NCBI RefSeq assembly: GCF_002022415.1
Contig: NZ_MUBG01000001.1
Span: forward strand, 930,001-994,000
From: Bartonella sp. WD12.1
GTDB lineage: Bacteria > Pseudomonadota > Alphaproteobacteria > Rhizobiales > Rhizobiaceae
Length of the DNA stretch: 64,000 nucleotides
Direction: 5' to 3'
Numbering within the stretch: the stretch's first letter is position 1; each line of letters starts with the position of its first letter. The notes beneath the pieces were generated by a model. The model saw nothing but the letters and a program-made list of their open reading frames with translations. It was not told where the DNA came from and did not search any database. Made by a program: the position numbers and the translations under genes. Shown here in pieces: positions 7,834 to 16,746 of this stretch.

Positions 7834-7986
7834 ACCATACCAATTACATACAAAGCATATGATGATTTTAATGTTTCAAACCAAATTATCGAGAGAAAAG
7901 TTTTTAAAAGGTACTTTCCAGTGGGGTAGGTGTGTTGCGGGGCAATCAAGCGCGACATATCGCTAGCGACAGAATTTTTAAATAAC

Positions 7987-8043
7987 TGTACATTGTACAC
8001 ATAACTTATTGATAAGTAACAATTTATATGTGTGCATTGTACA
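7987..8043. repeat. Long imperfect palindrome between gpZ-like gene and HigBA module 2
   Basis: Arms 7987-8003 and 8027-8043 (17 bases, 14 complementary) around a 23-base spacer; each arm itself contains the smaller palindrome TGTACA or TTGTACAA. No T-run follows on either strand, so it is not a typical terminator. It may be an operator or a hairpin left by a mobile element. Confidence 0.55.
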
Positions 8044-8071
8044 ATGTTTCTATTTTATAACGGGATAGTTT

Positions 8072-8368
8072 CTAAGCCATTTGTTTAAATTTATCTATTT
8101 TAGCAAATTCGTCAGCTTTTTCAGTTTGTAGTACATTAACATCGTAAGCAGCTTGCATGTTAAGCCAAAACTCAGCTGTGGTATCAAAAAAATAGGCCAA
8201 TCTTAGCGCTGTATCAGGAGTTATAGGGCTATTTTCAGCAACAATACGCTCTATCCGGGTACGTGGAACATTTAATGCTTTAGCAAGAGCATAAGTAGAA
8301 AGGGCATATTCTTTTAAATATTCCTCCCGTAGAATTTCTCCGGGATGGATCGCTATGTAATTTTTCAT
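8072..8368 (-). CDS. higA: HigA-type antitoxin (module 2)
   Basis: A 98-residue XRE-family protein with the HigA start IHPGEILREEYL, helix-turn-helix LSTYALAKALNVPRTRIERI (residues 22-42) and the family tail ITPDTALRLAYFF..TAEFWLNMQ. It is second in a minus-strand operon, 16 bases after higB. It is clearly diverged from module 1 HigA, so the two modules are not a recent duplication. It should neutralise the HigB beside it and repress their promoter. Confidence 0.9.
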   Translation of the reverse strand: MKNYIAIHPGEILREEYLKEYALSTYALAKALNVPRTRIERIVAENSPITPDTALRLAYFFDTTAEFWLNMQAAYDVNVLQTEKADEFAKIDKFKQMA

Positions 8369-8384
8369 CTCAAACTCCTACAGA

Positions 8385-8666
8385 TCAATGATAATCTACA
8401 ATTTCAACTTTATAAGCACCATTAGAACGCCACTCAAAACAAATACGAAATTGGTCATTGATACGGATAGAATATTGACCACGGCGATCACCTTTCAATG
8501 CTTCTAAGCGATTTCCCGGGGGGCTACGTAGATCTTTAAGATTAGCTGCTTTATCGAGCATAAATAATTTTCTTTGAGCCATGCGCATCAAGGCCACCGG
8601 AAAACCTTTTGGTAGCTTACCTTCTAGAAGGTCCTTACATCGTTTATCCGCAAAGTTTTCAATCAC
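8385..8666 (-). CDS. higB: HigB/RelE-family toxin (module 2)
   Basis: A 93-residue HigB toxin: IENFADKRCKDLLEG at the start, then RKLFMLDKA.NL.DLR.PPGNRLEALKGDRRGQYSIRIN.QFRICF and C-terminal VEIVDYH, close to the full family pattern. A GTG at 8666 is chosen because it places the conserved IENF directly after the start; a TTG at 8669 is also possible. Predicted ribosome-dependent mRNA interferase. The promoter side contains the palindrome GTATCGTGATATGATAC (8693-8709). Confidence 0.9.
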   Translation of the reverse strand: MIENFADKRCKDLLEGKLPKGFPVALMRMAQRKLFMLDKAANLKDLRSPPGNRLEALKGDRRGQYSIRINDQFRICFEWRSNGAYKVEIVDYH

Positions 8667-8692
8667 CAAATTACTTTCATTTATTAGTTTAT

Positions 8693-8709
8693 GTATCGTG
8701 ATATGATAC
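8693..8709. promoter_or_regulatory. GTATC/GATAC palindrome, candidate operator of higBA module 2
   Basis: GTATC and GATAC separated by seven bases, 27 bases upstream of higB module 2. The half-site is the same pentamer found three times before higBA module 1. Confidence 0.5.
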
Positions 8710-8757
8710 CAATTTAAAAGAAAAAATCAATAAAAAACATTCAATCACGGAAAAATT

Positions 8758-9327
8758 ATGAATAAAAAGAATAGACAAGGACTGTCGGCTCGAGCGTTTG
8801 CGAAGAAGATGGGCGTTTATCCTAATGCGGTTATTGCCCGTTTTAAGACGGGGAAGTTTGATGAAGCGCTTTATGATGACGGTTCTATCAATGAAAAATT
8901 AGCCACAGCTTTATGGAATGAGAATCCCACCAAGCAAGCCTATATTGTAGGCGATGATGGAAAGCCTCGCACAAAGACAAAGCAGGCTTCTATAGAAGGG
9001 GCTAATGAACACAAGATAAAACTCCAGAGAATGCAAATTGCACTTGAAAGTGAAACGATTGATCTTGAGCAGAAAAAAGAAACAACACTTGACCGTGAAA
9101 AAGTAAGGAGGGAAGCACGTAATTTTGGAAGAGCTTATCGTGATATCATGCTGCATTTTCCTCATCGTTACGGTGCCCGTATTGCAGCAAAGGTTGAGTG
9201 TAATGCCGCAAGTCTGATTGGTGCCATTGATCACTATATCCGAGAAGCTTTGCAGGAGATCATAAAAGTTCCGGTTCCTTTCCATGATCAAGACACTCCC
9301 GATCATAAGGAGGAAAAGAATGACTGA
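8758..9327 (+). CDS. Probable terminase small subunit
   Basis: A 189-residue protein. The N-terminus has a small helix-turn-helix-like part (LSARAFAKKMGVYPNAVIARFKTGKF, residues 8-33), the kind of fold used by small terminase subunits to recognise phage DNA; the middle is a charged helix (residues 75-120, coiled-coil-like) and the end another helical part. It overlaps the large terminase by eight bases and is the first gene of the head block, which is the usual place. Family membership is inferred from place and fold-like features. Confidence 0.65.
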   Translation: MNKKNRQGLSARAFAKKMGVYPNAVIARFKTGKFDEALYDDGSINEKLATALWNENPTKQAYIVGDDGKPRTKTKQASIEGANEHKIKLQRMQIALESETIDLEQKKETTLDREKVRREARNFGRAYRDIMLHFPHRYGARIAAKVECNAASLIGAIDHYIREALQEIIKVPVPFHDQDTPDHKEEKND

Positions 9328-11227
9328 TACAGGAGAAGGTTTTTTTTATTTTCATGCCAGTCAAGCATGTCAACCAGATCCCCCTTACACAGTTTCACAA
9401 TGGGCAGATAAAAACCGTTATTTGAGTACAGTAGCCAGTGCTGAACCTGGATTATGGAGAACTAAACGTACCCCTTATTTACGGGAAATCATGGACAATC
9501 TTTCCTCTTACGTACCCGTTGAAAAAACAGTGGTGATGAAAGGTGCACAGATTGATATGTCAGAGGCTGGCTTGAACTTTTGTGGTTATGCTATTCACCA
9601 TAGTCCTGGTCCTGTTCTTTATGTGATGCCTACAGTTGAGATGGCAAAGAAAGTATCTAAGACCCGTCTTGACCCTATGATTAAGGCCAGCCCTGCATTA
9701 AGCGAACGTATCTCTCCTGCCCGCGCTAGGGATAGTGGGAATACAATGTTTTCGAAAGAATTTGATGGTGGGGTATTAATGCTTACAGGAGCCAATAGTG
9801 CTGCTGGCTTGCGATCAATGCCTATTCGTTATTTGGTTCTTGATGAAGTTGATGGCTATCCATTGAATGTTGATGGAGAAGGAGATCCTGTCAATCTTGC
9901 TGAAGCACGTACTGCAACTTTTATTCAACGCAAGATTTTTAAATTATCAACACCAACTCATCGTGACACAAGTCGTATAGCTAAAGATTTTGTTTTAGGA
10001 GATCAGAGATATTACAATGTACCTTGTGATGGATGTGGCACGCTTCAACCTATTGTCTGGTCACAAATTAAATGGCCAAAAGGGGCTCCTGAACAGGCTG
10101 TATTTGTTTGTGCGCATTGCGGTCATGAGCATGCTGAACACCGTAAGGAAGATTTACTGTCTGAAGAAAGGGGAGCTTGTTGGATACCAACACAAGAGCC
10201 AATTAAACCTCGTTTGCGCTCTTACCATATTTCAGCACTCTATTCACCTTGGATGACATGGGGAGAGTGTGCTCTCAAGTTCTTAGAATCTAAAGATGAC
10301 CCCGCACTTTTACAGACTTTTGTTAACATCATTCTAGGTGAACCATGGGAAGATAAATCAGGAGAAGTCATTGATCCAGATAGCCTGTATGCCCAACGTG
10401 AAGACTATCCTCTTGCCCCTGCCAAAGCAGTCCTTCTCACAGCAGGCATTGATGTACAAAATGATCGCTTAGAGCTTGAAGTTGTAGGTTGGGGACGTGG
10501 TGAGGAAAGTTGGAACATTGATTATCAAGTTCTGCCGGGTGACCCCTCTTCTCTAGACGTTTGGGATCAGTTGGATGAGTATCTTCAAAAACGATGGCCC
10601 CATCCTGGTTTCAAAGACGGAATAAAGATAGCAGCAGCTTGTATTGATACAGGGGGTAACCATACACAAGACGTTTACAATTATGTGCGTCCTCGTGAAG
10701 GAAAGCGTATCTGGGGCATTAAAGGACACGCAGGATCACGCCCTGTATGGCCACGTCGCCCCAGTAAAAACAACAAAGGACAGATTAATTTATATATCGT
10801 TGGTGTTGATTCAGCAAAAGATACCATCACAAGGCGCTTTAAAAAATCAGGTCCTGAAGCATCAGGAGCTGGTGCAACGCACTTTCATAAAAACCTTGAT
10901 AGAGAATATTTTGAGCAGCTGACTGCTGAAAAAAAGGTCATCAAATATTTTAAAGGCCATCAACGGATAGAATGGCATAAAAGTGAAACAGCAAGAAACG
11001 AGGCTCTCGATTGTAGGGTTTATGCTTACGCTGCCTTACAGGGTCTGATTTTAGCAGGTCTCAATCTTAATAAAGAAGTCGACATCTTAGAAGAGCGCTT
11101 GAAAAGACTTGAAAATGTTGAAACCCCTTCAACAGCTTCACACTACCCAAAAAGACTGAGACCAAAACCTCAAAAGCAACTTATCAGAACATCGATCAGC
11201 GCCTACATGCAAGGCAATAGGGAGTAA
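9320..11227 (+). CDS. Terminase large subunit (GpA family)
   Basis: A 635-residue packaging ATPase-nuclease of the lambda GpA family. Seen: the adenine-binding/Walker A-like region VVMKGAQIDMSE (about residue 73), Walker B LVLDEVDGYP (about residue 175), a zinc-ribbon-like CDGC...CAHCGHEH (about residues 233-265), and the nuclease start TAGIDVQNDRLELEVVGWG (about residue 375) with later DCR.YAY. The ATG at 9320 follows AAGGAGGAAAAG. It cuts concatemeric DNA and drives it into the prohead through the portal. Length fits the family (600-700). Confidence 0.93.
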   Translation: MTDTGEGFFYFHASQACQPDPPYTVSQWADKNRYLSTVASAEPGLWRTKRTPYLREIMDNLSSYVPVEKTVVMKGAQIDMSEAGLNFCGYAIHHSPGPVLYVMPTVEMAKKVSKTRLDPMIKASPALSERISPARARDSGNTMFSKEFDGGVLMLTGANSAAGLRSMPIRYLVLDEVDGYPLNVDGEGDPVNLAEARTATFIQRKIFKLSTPTHRDTSRIAKDFVLGDQRYYNVPCDGCGTLQPIVWSQIKWPKGAPEQAVFVCAHCGHEHAEHRKEDLLSEERGACWIPTQEPIKPRLRSYHISALYSPWMTWGECALKFLESKDDPALLQTFVNIILGEPWEDKSGEVIDPDSLYAQREDYPLAPAKAVLLTAGIDVQNDRLELEVVGWGRGEESWNIDYQVLPGDPSSLDVWDQLDEYLQKRWPHPGFKDGIKIAAACIDTGGNHTQDVYNYVRPREGKRIWGIKGHAGSRPVWPRRPSKNNKGQINLYIVGVDSAKDTITRRFKKSGPEASGAGATHFHKNLDREYFEQLTAEKKVIKYFKGHQRIEWHKSETARNEALDCRVYAYAALQGLILAGLNLNKEVDILEERLKRLENVETPSTASHYPKRLRPKPQKQLIRTSISAYMQGNRE

Positions 11228-11230
11228 TCT

Positions 11231-11488
11231 ATGTACGAAAAATCAAAGCAAATAAACTGGAAATACGAAAGACTTGCACAGCTTAAAAAACGACGAGAAC
11301 AATTGGAAAATGCTCTTTATTCAGGTGCACAGTCTGTGCGCCACGGCGATAAGCAAGTCAATCATCGTTCGACTGAAGATATACGCAAAGCCCTTACAAT
11401 GTTGGCCGATGAAATAGCTCTTCTTGAAGGGTACAAACCTTTATATCCTTTCCATCCTTTTTATCTTAGGGCATCACGAGGCTATTAA
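11231..11488 (+). CDS. Head-tail connector gpW-like protein
   Basis: An 85-residue protein with two helices around a turn, of the gpW type: RLAQLKKRREQLENALYSGAQSVRHGDKQV, read in pieces at residues 14-45, then RSTEDIRKALTMLADEIALLEG. gpW-like proteins close the portal after packaging and join head to tail. It lies between the terminase and portal genes, exactly the lambda order A-W-B. It ends one base into the portal start. Confidence 0.82.
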   Translation: MYEKSKQINWKYERLAQLKKRREQLENALYSGAQSVRHGDKQVNHRSTEDIRKALTMLADEIALLEGYKPLYPFHPFYLRASRGY

Positions 11489-12996
11489 TGACATCTTCTC
11501 TTATACATCAAATCAATCATAACCCCCATTTTGAAGCAGCAAGTCGTAGCCGTCGATTAAATGGGTTTGATCCTGCAAAAAAACACATCAATAAAGCCAT
11601 TGAAGAATGTGGTGATACAATTGTTGCTCGTTCAAGATGGCTCTATGACAATGAACCCCTTTACGGATCTGCAACGGAAGAATGGGTCTCAGCAGCAGTA
11701 GGTGATGGAATTAAGCCTTATCCTAGAATTGAAGGGTTTCAGGAAGAAAAGAAAAAGCTTCTTGATCTTTGGTGGCAATGGGTCGATGAGGCTGATTATG
11801 ATGAAGATGCTAATTTTTATGGTCTTCAAGCAACAATTGCTCGTGAGGTTTTTTTAACCGGTGAGTGTTTTGTAAGGCTACATTATATCGACTTTTATGA
11901 GCGCTCACGTGTACCTCTTCAATTGCAAATTTACCCTTCAGAAATGCTGGACTTAACCTACAACGGACCAGCAGACACTGAAGGCCACACCATTCGTATG
12001 GGAATTGAATTTAATGCAAAGGGCAAGCGTGTTGCTTATCATTTTTGGAAGCGTCACCCTTACGATGATCATCAGGTAACTCAGCTATTTACAGATCAAG
12101 AACGCGTTAGAGTCCCTGCTGAATTGGTTATTCATATCAAAGATCGCCGCACTGCAGGACAACTACGTGGATGCCCCAAAGTTACGCGCTGTATGACAAA
12201 ACTCTTTCAACTTGAATGTTATGACGATGCAGAAATTGAGAGAAAAAGAACCGCTGCTCTTTTTGCTGTCTTTATCACAGGGTCAGAATCTGGTGAGATG
12301 GCACCAGACAATCATGATGAAAATCAATCCGAACCTCCCTCACAAAAACTTCCCGACTTGCCAATGACGCCAGGATCGATCAATGTCGTGGATGGCAACA
12401 GACAAATTACATTCTCTAACCCTGTGGAAGTTGGAGGCTCTTATGAGGCCTTTCAATATCGCAATAATTTAAAAATTGCAGCAGCTTTAAATATACCTTA
12501 CGCCATTGTCACAGGTGATGTCACACGAGGGAACTTTTCTAATGTGCGCACGTCCATTATTCAGTTTAGACGCCACATCAAACAATGGCGTGAAAATATC
12601 ATTGCTTTTCAATTCAATCGCGTTGTTTGGGAACGTTTTGTTCAATTTGCCGTGCTTGCTGGGTGTGTTGAATTACCAGGATGGGAAGAAAATCCCTTAC
12701 CATGGATCCAATGTGAAAGCTTTGCACCCCCACTTGAGATGATTGATCCCAATAAAGACATCTCAGCTGAAAAAGAAGAAATCCGAGCAGGTCTAAAAAC
12801 ACGACGTATGGCACTTGCTGAGCGTAGTTTTGATATTGATACCATTCATGCAGAGTTGGAAGAAGAGCAAAAAGACGCAAAAGCACGGGGATTATCATTC
12901 GATACAGATGGTGAAGATTCTTCTACTGGTTTGAGTAACGTTGACGAACCGGATGAAAGTGATCTCGACAATAAAGTGCATGAAGATGAAGAATAA
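11488..12996 (+). CDS. Portal protein (lambda gpB family)
   Basis: A 502-residue portal protein; twelve copies form the channel at one head vertex. Typical elements are an N-terminal SRSRRLNGF, ARSRWLYDNEPLYGSA.EEWV (residues 48-70), the LTGECFVRLHY segment, and the C-terminal NIPYAIVTGDVTRGNFSNVRTSIIQFRR (about residues 330-360), very typical of the family. The C-terminus is acidic. Start overlaps gpW stop as TAATG. No sign of damage. Confidence 0.92.
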   Translation: MTSSLIHQINHNPHFEAASRSRRLNGFDPAKKHINKAIEECGDTIVARSRWLYDNEPLYGSATEEWVSAAVGDGIKPYPRIEGFQEEKKKLLDLWWQWVDEADYDEDANFYGLQATIAREVFLTGECFVRLHYIDFYERSRVPLQLQIYPSEMLDLTYNGPADTEGHTIRMGIEFNAKGKRVAYHFWKRHPYDDHQVTQLFTDQERVRVPAELVIHIKDRRTAGQLRGCPKVTRCMTKLFQLECYDDAEIERKRTAALFAVFITGSESGEMAPDNHDENQSEPPSQKLPDLPMTPGSINVVDGNRQITFSNPVEVGGSYEAFQYRNNLKIAAALNIPYAIVTGDVTRGNFSNVRTSIIQFRRHIKQWRENIIAFQFNRVVWERFVQFAVLAGCVELPGWEENPLPWIQCESFAPPLEMIDPNKDISAEKEEIRAGLKTRRMALAERSFDIDTIHAELEEEQKDAKARGLSFDTDGEDSSTGLSNVDEPDESDLDNKVHEDEE

Positions 12997-13003
12997 TATT
13001 GAT

Positions 13004-13846
13004 ATGCCATTTTTGGTCTCACGACTTTTTAATGTACCGCATATGCTTGTCCCTACAAAGTTTGATGTCATTCTCAATGCTATGACACCACGCCTTTTTG
13101 AGGGGAGTAAATTTCCAGTTGGAGCATTTTCCCAAGAGGATCCCCTCTTTCAAGCTCCCCCAGAGACTTATGTGGTTAAAAATCATGTGGCTATTCTTCC
13201 GGTTCATGGCACACTTGTACGTCGTGGTGCATGGCTTAGTGCAGCATCAGGATTAACTTCTTACAATGGTTTGCAAGCCTCTTTTCAAGAAGCCATTGAG
13301 CAACCTGATGTTCATGCAATTCTATTGGATATTGATAGTGGTGGTGGCGAAGCAGGTGGTGTTTTTGATTTAGTTGACGAATTTCGTGCGCTTTCACAAC
13401 AATATAACAAACCCATTTGGGCACATGCTAATGAAGTGGCGTGTTCAGCAGCTTATGCCATTGCTTGTGCGGCTTCTCAAATCTGGGTTGCACGCACAGG
13501 AATTGTTGGATCCATTGGAGTTGTATGCGCTCACCTTGATCAGTCGCGTGCTGATGAAATGGACGGATATAAATGGACTTTTGTCTATGAAGGGGATCAC
13601 AAAGTTCACGGAAATCCTCATGAGCCACTGCCTGATAAAGCCCTTGAAAAGATGCAAGCAGATTGTGCGCTTTTCTACGACATGTTTGTCAATTTAGTTG
13701 CACAAAACAGATCTATGAGTGTTCAAGCGATCCGCGACACGAAAGCAGAGACATTTATAGGCACCCAGGCTGTAGAGCTTGGGTTAGCAGATGCGCAAGG
13801 CACATTTGCACAAGCTTTGGAAGCTCTAACCGCTTCCATTCAATAA
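13004..13846 (+). CDS. S49-family prohead protease (SppA/ClpP fold)
   Basis: A 280-residue serine peptidase of the phage S49 type, which trims scaffold and capsid proteins during head maturation. Seen: VAILPVHGTLVRRG (about residue 60), AILLDIDSGGGEAGGVFDL (about residue 105), the nucleophile serine in EVACSAAYAIACAA (about residue 148), and GIVGSIGVV followed by the lysine-bearing part. ATGs at 12980 and 12986 are also possible; 13004 is chosen because the family begins near VSRLFNVP. The C-terminal scaffold extension seen in lambda C is absent here and seems to be encoded by the next gene. Confidence 0.9.
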   Translation: MPFLVSRLFNVPHMLVPTKFDVILNAMTPRLFEGSKFPVGAFSQEDPLFQAPPETYVVKNHVAILPVHGTLVRRGAWLSAASGLTSYNGLQASFQEAIEQPDVHAILLDIDSGGGEAGGVFDLVDEFRALSQQYNKPIWAHANEVACSAAYAIACAASQIWVARTGIVGSIGVVCAHLDQSRADEMDGYKWTFVYEGDHKVHGNPHEPLPDKALEKMQADCALFYDMFVNLVAQNRSMSVQAIRDTKAETFIGTQAVELGLADAQGTFAQALEALTASIQ

Positions 13847-13881
13847 TCCTGAATATGAAATCAAACAAAGGAATTAAATAT

Positions 13882-14313
13882 ATGGTGAATCTATTACGGA
13901 CAAGATATCGCGCCAAAGATGATGGTGAGCTTTCCACACAATTGCCTGCAGGAGAGGAAAGCGAAAAGATTGAAGTTTCTGCAGAAGTAAGCGCTGTCGA
14001 CATTGGTATTAACGCTGAAGTCTTTAATGAAGATAAGGATGCAGGTATTCAAGCGGCACTTGAACAAGAAAGAAAGCGTGCTCAGAGCTTTATGACTCTG
14101 GAAAAGCAAGCTCAGCGTCTAGGTGTTTCTTTTAATGCCGCACAAGCTATTCAAGATGGTATGAGCTTAGAGGAAGCAAAGAGCATTATTCTAGCTAATG
14201 CTACATCACAAAGCGAATCCTTAGTTGTATCGCCTTATGCACCCCATCCGGAAGGAAATACTCAGGCAAATATTTATGCAAAATGGGACAAAGTTTGGAG
14301 GGCAATACAATGA
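13882..14313 (+). CDS. Probable head scaffolding protein
   Basis: A 143-residue acidic protein with a long central helix (EQERKRAQSFMTLEKQAQRLG, positions 63-83) followed by a short repeat-like end (FNAAQAIQDGMSLEEAKSII). Such an ER-rich helix plus 'G.S.EEA' end is what is found in the scaffold tails fused to S49 phage proteases (lambda C/Nu3). Here it is a free protein placed between protease and decoration protein. The start at 13882 follows AAAGGA; another ATG at 13855 is in frame. Scaffold function is inference. Confidence 0.6.
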   Translation: MVNLLRTRYRAKDDGELSTQLPAGEESEKIEVSAEVSAVDIGINAEVFNEDKDAGIQAALEQERKRAQSFMTLEKQAQRLGVSFNAAQAIQDGMSLEEAKSIILANATSQSESLVVSPYAPHPEGNTQANIYAKWDKVWRAIQ

Positions 14314-14675
14314 GTAAAGTTTTTTATGAAGGTCCTCATGATAGTGCTTATCTTGGGCGTTACAACCCTGACATGTCAAACGAGGAAGTCATCTTTGCAA
14401 AAGGATCTGAAATCGCAGCAGGAACCGTTATGGGGCTCGTGACAACAACGGGCAAATATGTGCCGTTTAACCCTGATGCATCAGATGGCAGTGAAATTCC
14501 AGCGGGCATTTCTTATGCCAATGTTGATGTCTCACAAAGCGATCAACGAGCAACGATTACAGTGCGTTTATGCACGGTAAAAGCATCTGAACTGATATGG
14601 CCTGACAAAATTGATGAAGAGAAAAAGCAAGCAGCCATTCAGATCTTAGAAAAAAACAACGTTCTATTGCGATAG
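14310..14675 (+). CDS. Head decoration protein (lambda gpD-like)
   Basis: A 121-residue protein of the phage decoration (HDPD) family: AKGSEIAAGTVMGLVTTTGKYVPFNP at residues 28-53 in two short blocks, then DGSEIPAGISYANVDVS and ITVRLCTVKASEL, which form the beta-tulip fold. Trimers of such proteins stud and stabilise the expanded head. The ATG overlaps the stop of the scaffold candidate (ATGA) with GGAGGG upstream. It lies directly before the capsid gene as in lambda. Confidence 0.85.
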   Translation: MSKVFYEGPHDSAYLGRYNPDMSNEEVIFAKGSEIAAGTVMGLVTTTGKYVPFNPDASDGSEIPAGISYANVDVSQSDQRATITVRLCTVKASELIWPDKIDEEKKQAAIQILEKNNVLLR

Positions 14676-14688
14676 GAGACATACAAAT

Positions 14689-15765
14689 ATGGATATAAGT
14701 TTTTTTAATCACAATGCTTTCTCAATGGTGACAATGATGAAAGCAATTGAAAATTATGCGTTTAAACCTGATCTGATTGGCTCACTTAACCTTTTTGAGG
14801 AAGTTGAGACAAACAAGACAACGGTTGGAATTGAGAGACGTGACAACAAATTATCACTCATTCCAACGAGTAAACGCGGCGCACCTTTAATAGAAGCTGA
14901 TAGAGATAGTCGCAACGTTCGGTTTTTTCCAACAATACGTATTGCTAAAAGCGACACAATAAAGGCGGAAGAAATTCAAGACCGCCGAGAGTTTGGTACA
15001 GAAGACCAGCTTGAAACAGCGATGAAATTTATCGCTAAAAGGCAAAAGAATCTGATTGGGGAAATTGAACTGACCTGGGAAAATATGCAGCTTGGAGCTA
15101 TTCAAGGTATTGTTCTCGATGCTGATGGATCAGTGCTTTATGATTGGTATAAGGAATGGGGGATCACACCACCAGAGCCTATTGATTTTAAACTAAATGA
15201 GGACACAACCGATGTTTCTTATATGGTTAATCAAATTCGCATCAAGATGGTTAAAGCTTCAGGCAATACATTTTCCACTCGTTCACGAATTATTGGGTTT
15301 TGTGGAGATGAATTCTTTTTCAAGTTAAAAAATCACAAAACAATTCGTGAAACTTATCTCAACACATCTTTAGCACAAACATTAAATAGTACAGCAGGTA
15401 TCGCAACGCCTGGAGCTATTGAATTAGGAAGCTTTGGAAGTTTTGATTTTGCTGGTGCGACGTTTGTTAATTACTGCAACATTCATGATTATAATATGAA
15501 TACTAAATCCAAGACAAAACGAAGCATAGGTATTAAGCCTGATGAATGTCAATTTGTTCCTGTTAATGTGCCTGGTGTATTCCAAAAAACATTTGCTCCG
15601 GGTGAAAGTTGGAAGGTTGTTAATACAGTCGGTAAACCTCTTTATCCTACACTTGTTATAGATCGCGATAATGACGCGTGGGTGAGAGCTGAAGTATACA
15701 GTTATCCACTCTTCATTTGCGCGCGTCCTGAAATGCTTTTCAAAGCAACAGTGAAAGCACAATAA
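14689..15765 (+). CDS. Major capsid protein (gpE family)
   Basis: A 358-residue HK97-fold capsid protein of the lambda gpE type. Typical: FEEVETNKTTVGIERRDNKL (about residues 37-56, read in parts), IPTSKRGAP, the E-loop region with IQDRREFGTE (about residue 100), ALR-like helix and the C-terminal domain with GVFQKTFAPG and YPLFICARPE. Good ribosome site AGGAGA. Length fits the family (340-360). It forms the icosahedral shell. Confidence 0.92.
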   Translation: MDISFFNHNAFSMVTMMKAIENYAFKPDLIGSLNLFEEVETNKTTVGIERRDNKLSLIPTSKRGAPLIEADRDSRNVRFFPTIRIAKSDTIKAEEIQDRREFGTEDQLETAMKFIAKRQKNLIGEIELTWENMQLGAIQGIVLDADGSVLYDWYKEWGITPPEPIDFKLNEDTTDVSYMVNQIRIKMVKASGNTFSTRSRIIGFCGDEFFFKLKNHKTIRETYLNTSLAQTLNSTAGIATPGAIELGSFGSFDFAGATFVNYCNIHDYNMNTKSKTKRSIGIKPDECQFVPVNVPGVFQKTFAPGESWKVVNTVGKPLYPTLVIDRDNDAWVRAEVYSYPLFICARPEMLFKATVKAQ

Positions 15766-15766
15766 A

Positions 15767-16111
15767 ATGCAATGGCACGGGCTGCTCAGTCAAATGATAG
15801 AAGATGTACGTGACACTTTTGGGCAGCCCATTATCTATACACAAAAGAAAACAGGACAATCTTTTCATATCACAGCGATTTATAGCATTAAGCATGCAGA
15901 GCAAGAAGCTGGGGGAAGAATCAAAACAACAATCCCAAGGAAAGAACTTGATGTCTGTATCGATGATATTGGAGACATGCTTCCTGAACTAGGAGATCAT
16001 ATTGTTTTGCTTGCTTCCCAGGAGAATTTTTCTGTCGCAAATGTGCAAGCGTCGGAATCCAATATGTACAAGCTTATCCTGCGTGAGGAATCTGTATTTA
16101 ATGTGAAGTAA
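15767..16111 (+). CDS. gpFII-like head-tail joining protein
   Basis: A 114-residue mainly beta protein located directly behind the capsid gene, where lambda-type phages keep the FII connector (after the FI slot). It contains YTQKKTGQSFHITAIYSI (about residues 24-41) and ends with YKLILREESVF. FII proteins bind the gpW ring and form the docking site for the tail. The assignment uses place, size and composition more than motif. It is the last gene of the head block; a BrnTA module on the other strand follows. Confidence 0.62.
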   Translation: MQWHGLLSQMIEDVRDTFGQPIIYTQKKTGQSFHITAIYSIKHAEQEAGGRIKTTIPRKELDVCIDDIGDMLPELGDHIVLLASQENFSVANVQASESNMYKLILREESVFNVK

Positions 16112-16190
16112 AATATTTTTATTACTCTCTCATCTTCACAGGTGGAGAGATAATTAACATTGTGGTTTAATTCCTTTTTTGCGTTTGGTT

Positions 16191-16496
16191 TTAGCAACCA
16201 CTTGCTTTTGTTAAGATTTCACCCATACGCGTACGCCAGTTTTTACCTTGTTCCTTAAAAGAGGCAATAACTTTGGGGTCAAGACGTAGAGTAATCGCTT
16301 GTTTGGGAGATTTAACTGGTGGGCGTCCACGCTTACGACGCTCTTCTGTTACATATTTAAAGAAGGAGGTAGGTAAAATTTCTTTAGCTGGTTTTAAGCG
16401 TGCAAGCTCTTCGTCTGTAAGTGGTGGCGAATCCACTGCATCCCAATCTTCTTTTGTGTAGCCACATCCTTCTTTAAAGGTTTTTTTGATAGTCAT
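16191..16496 (-). CDS. brnA: BrnA-type antitoxin
   Basis: A 101-residue ribbon-helix-helix antitoxin. It has the family's long N-terminal arm (GYTKEDWDAVDSPPLTDEELARLKPAKEI), then RGRPPVKSPKQAITLRLDPKVIASFKEQG.NWRTRMGEIL, the DNA-binding ribbon and helices, at residues 55-97 in pieces. Start at 16496 is chosen; it overlaps brnT by 23 bases. BrnA binds BrnT and represses the operon. Confidence 0.88.
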   Translation of the reverse strand: MTIKKTFKEGCGYTKEDWDAVDSPPLTDEELARLKPAKEILPTSFFKYVTEERRKRGRPPVKSPKQAITLRLDPKVIASFKEQGKNWRTRMGEILTKASGC

Positions 16497-16740
16497 TAAA
16501 AACCTCTCTTTCTTTCTTATTTGCTTGACGAAAACTGATAATAGACATTGCTTCAATACCCAGTTTTGCAAAAATAATAACTGCTGTGTTATCAGCAAAA
16601 TGTCCAATAGCTTTCATGCGGTTTGAATGTATTGCATCAATAAAGGCGTGCTCCCAGTCAAAATAAATAACATCTGCAAAATCAAGCTTATGTTTATCAA
16701 TGTTCGAAACTCTTTTTGGTTCATCCCACACTATCTTCAT
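16474..16740 (-). CDS. brnT: BrnT-type ribonuclease toxin
   Basis: An 88-residue toxin of the BrnT family (RelE-like fold). Seen: W.EPKRVSNIDKHKLDFADVIYFDWEHAF at the start, then IGHFADNTAVIIFAKLG, and IISFRQANKKEREVF at the end, in family order. It slows translation by RNA cleavage when BrnA is lost. It lies on the strand opposite to the phage late genes, in the space between the head block and the tail block. A symmetric operator surrounds the promoter. Confidence 0.9.
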   Translation of the reverse strand: MKIVWDEPKRVSNIDKHKLDFADVIYFDWEHAFIDAIHSNRMKAIGHFADNTAVIIFAKLGIEAMSIISFRQANKKEREVFNDYQKNL

Positions 16741-16746
16741 ATATTT

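Noticed and set aside
13663-13881. Long N-terminal extension of the scaffold gene overlapping the protease
   Set aside because: The extension is the out-of-frame shadow of the protease gene; the ribosome site lies before the ATG at 13882.
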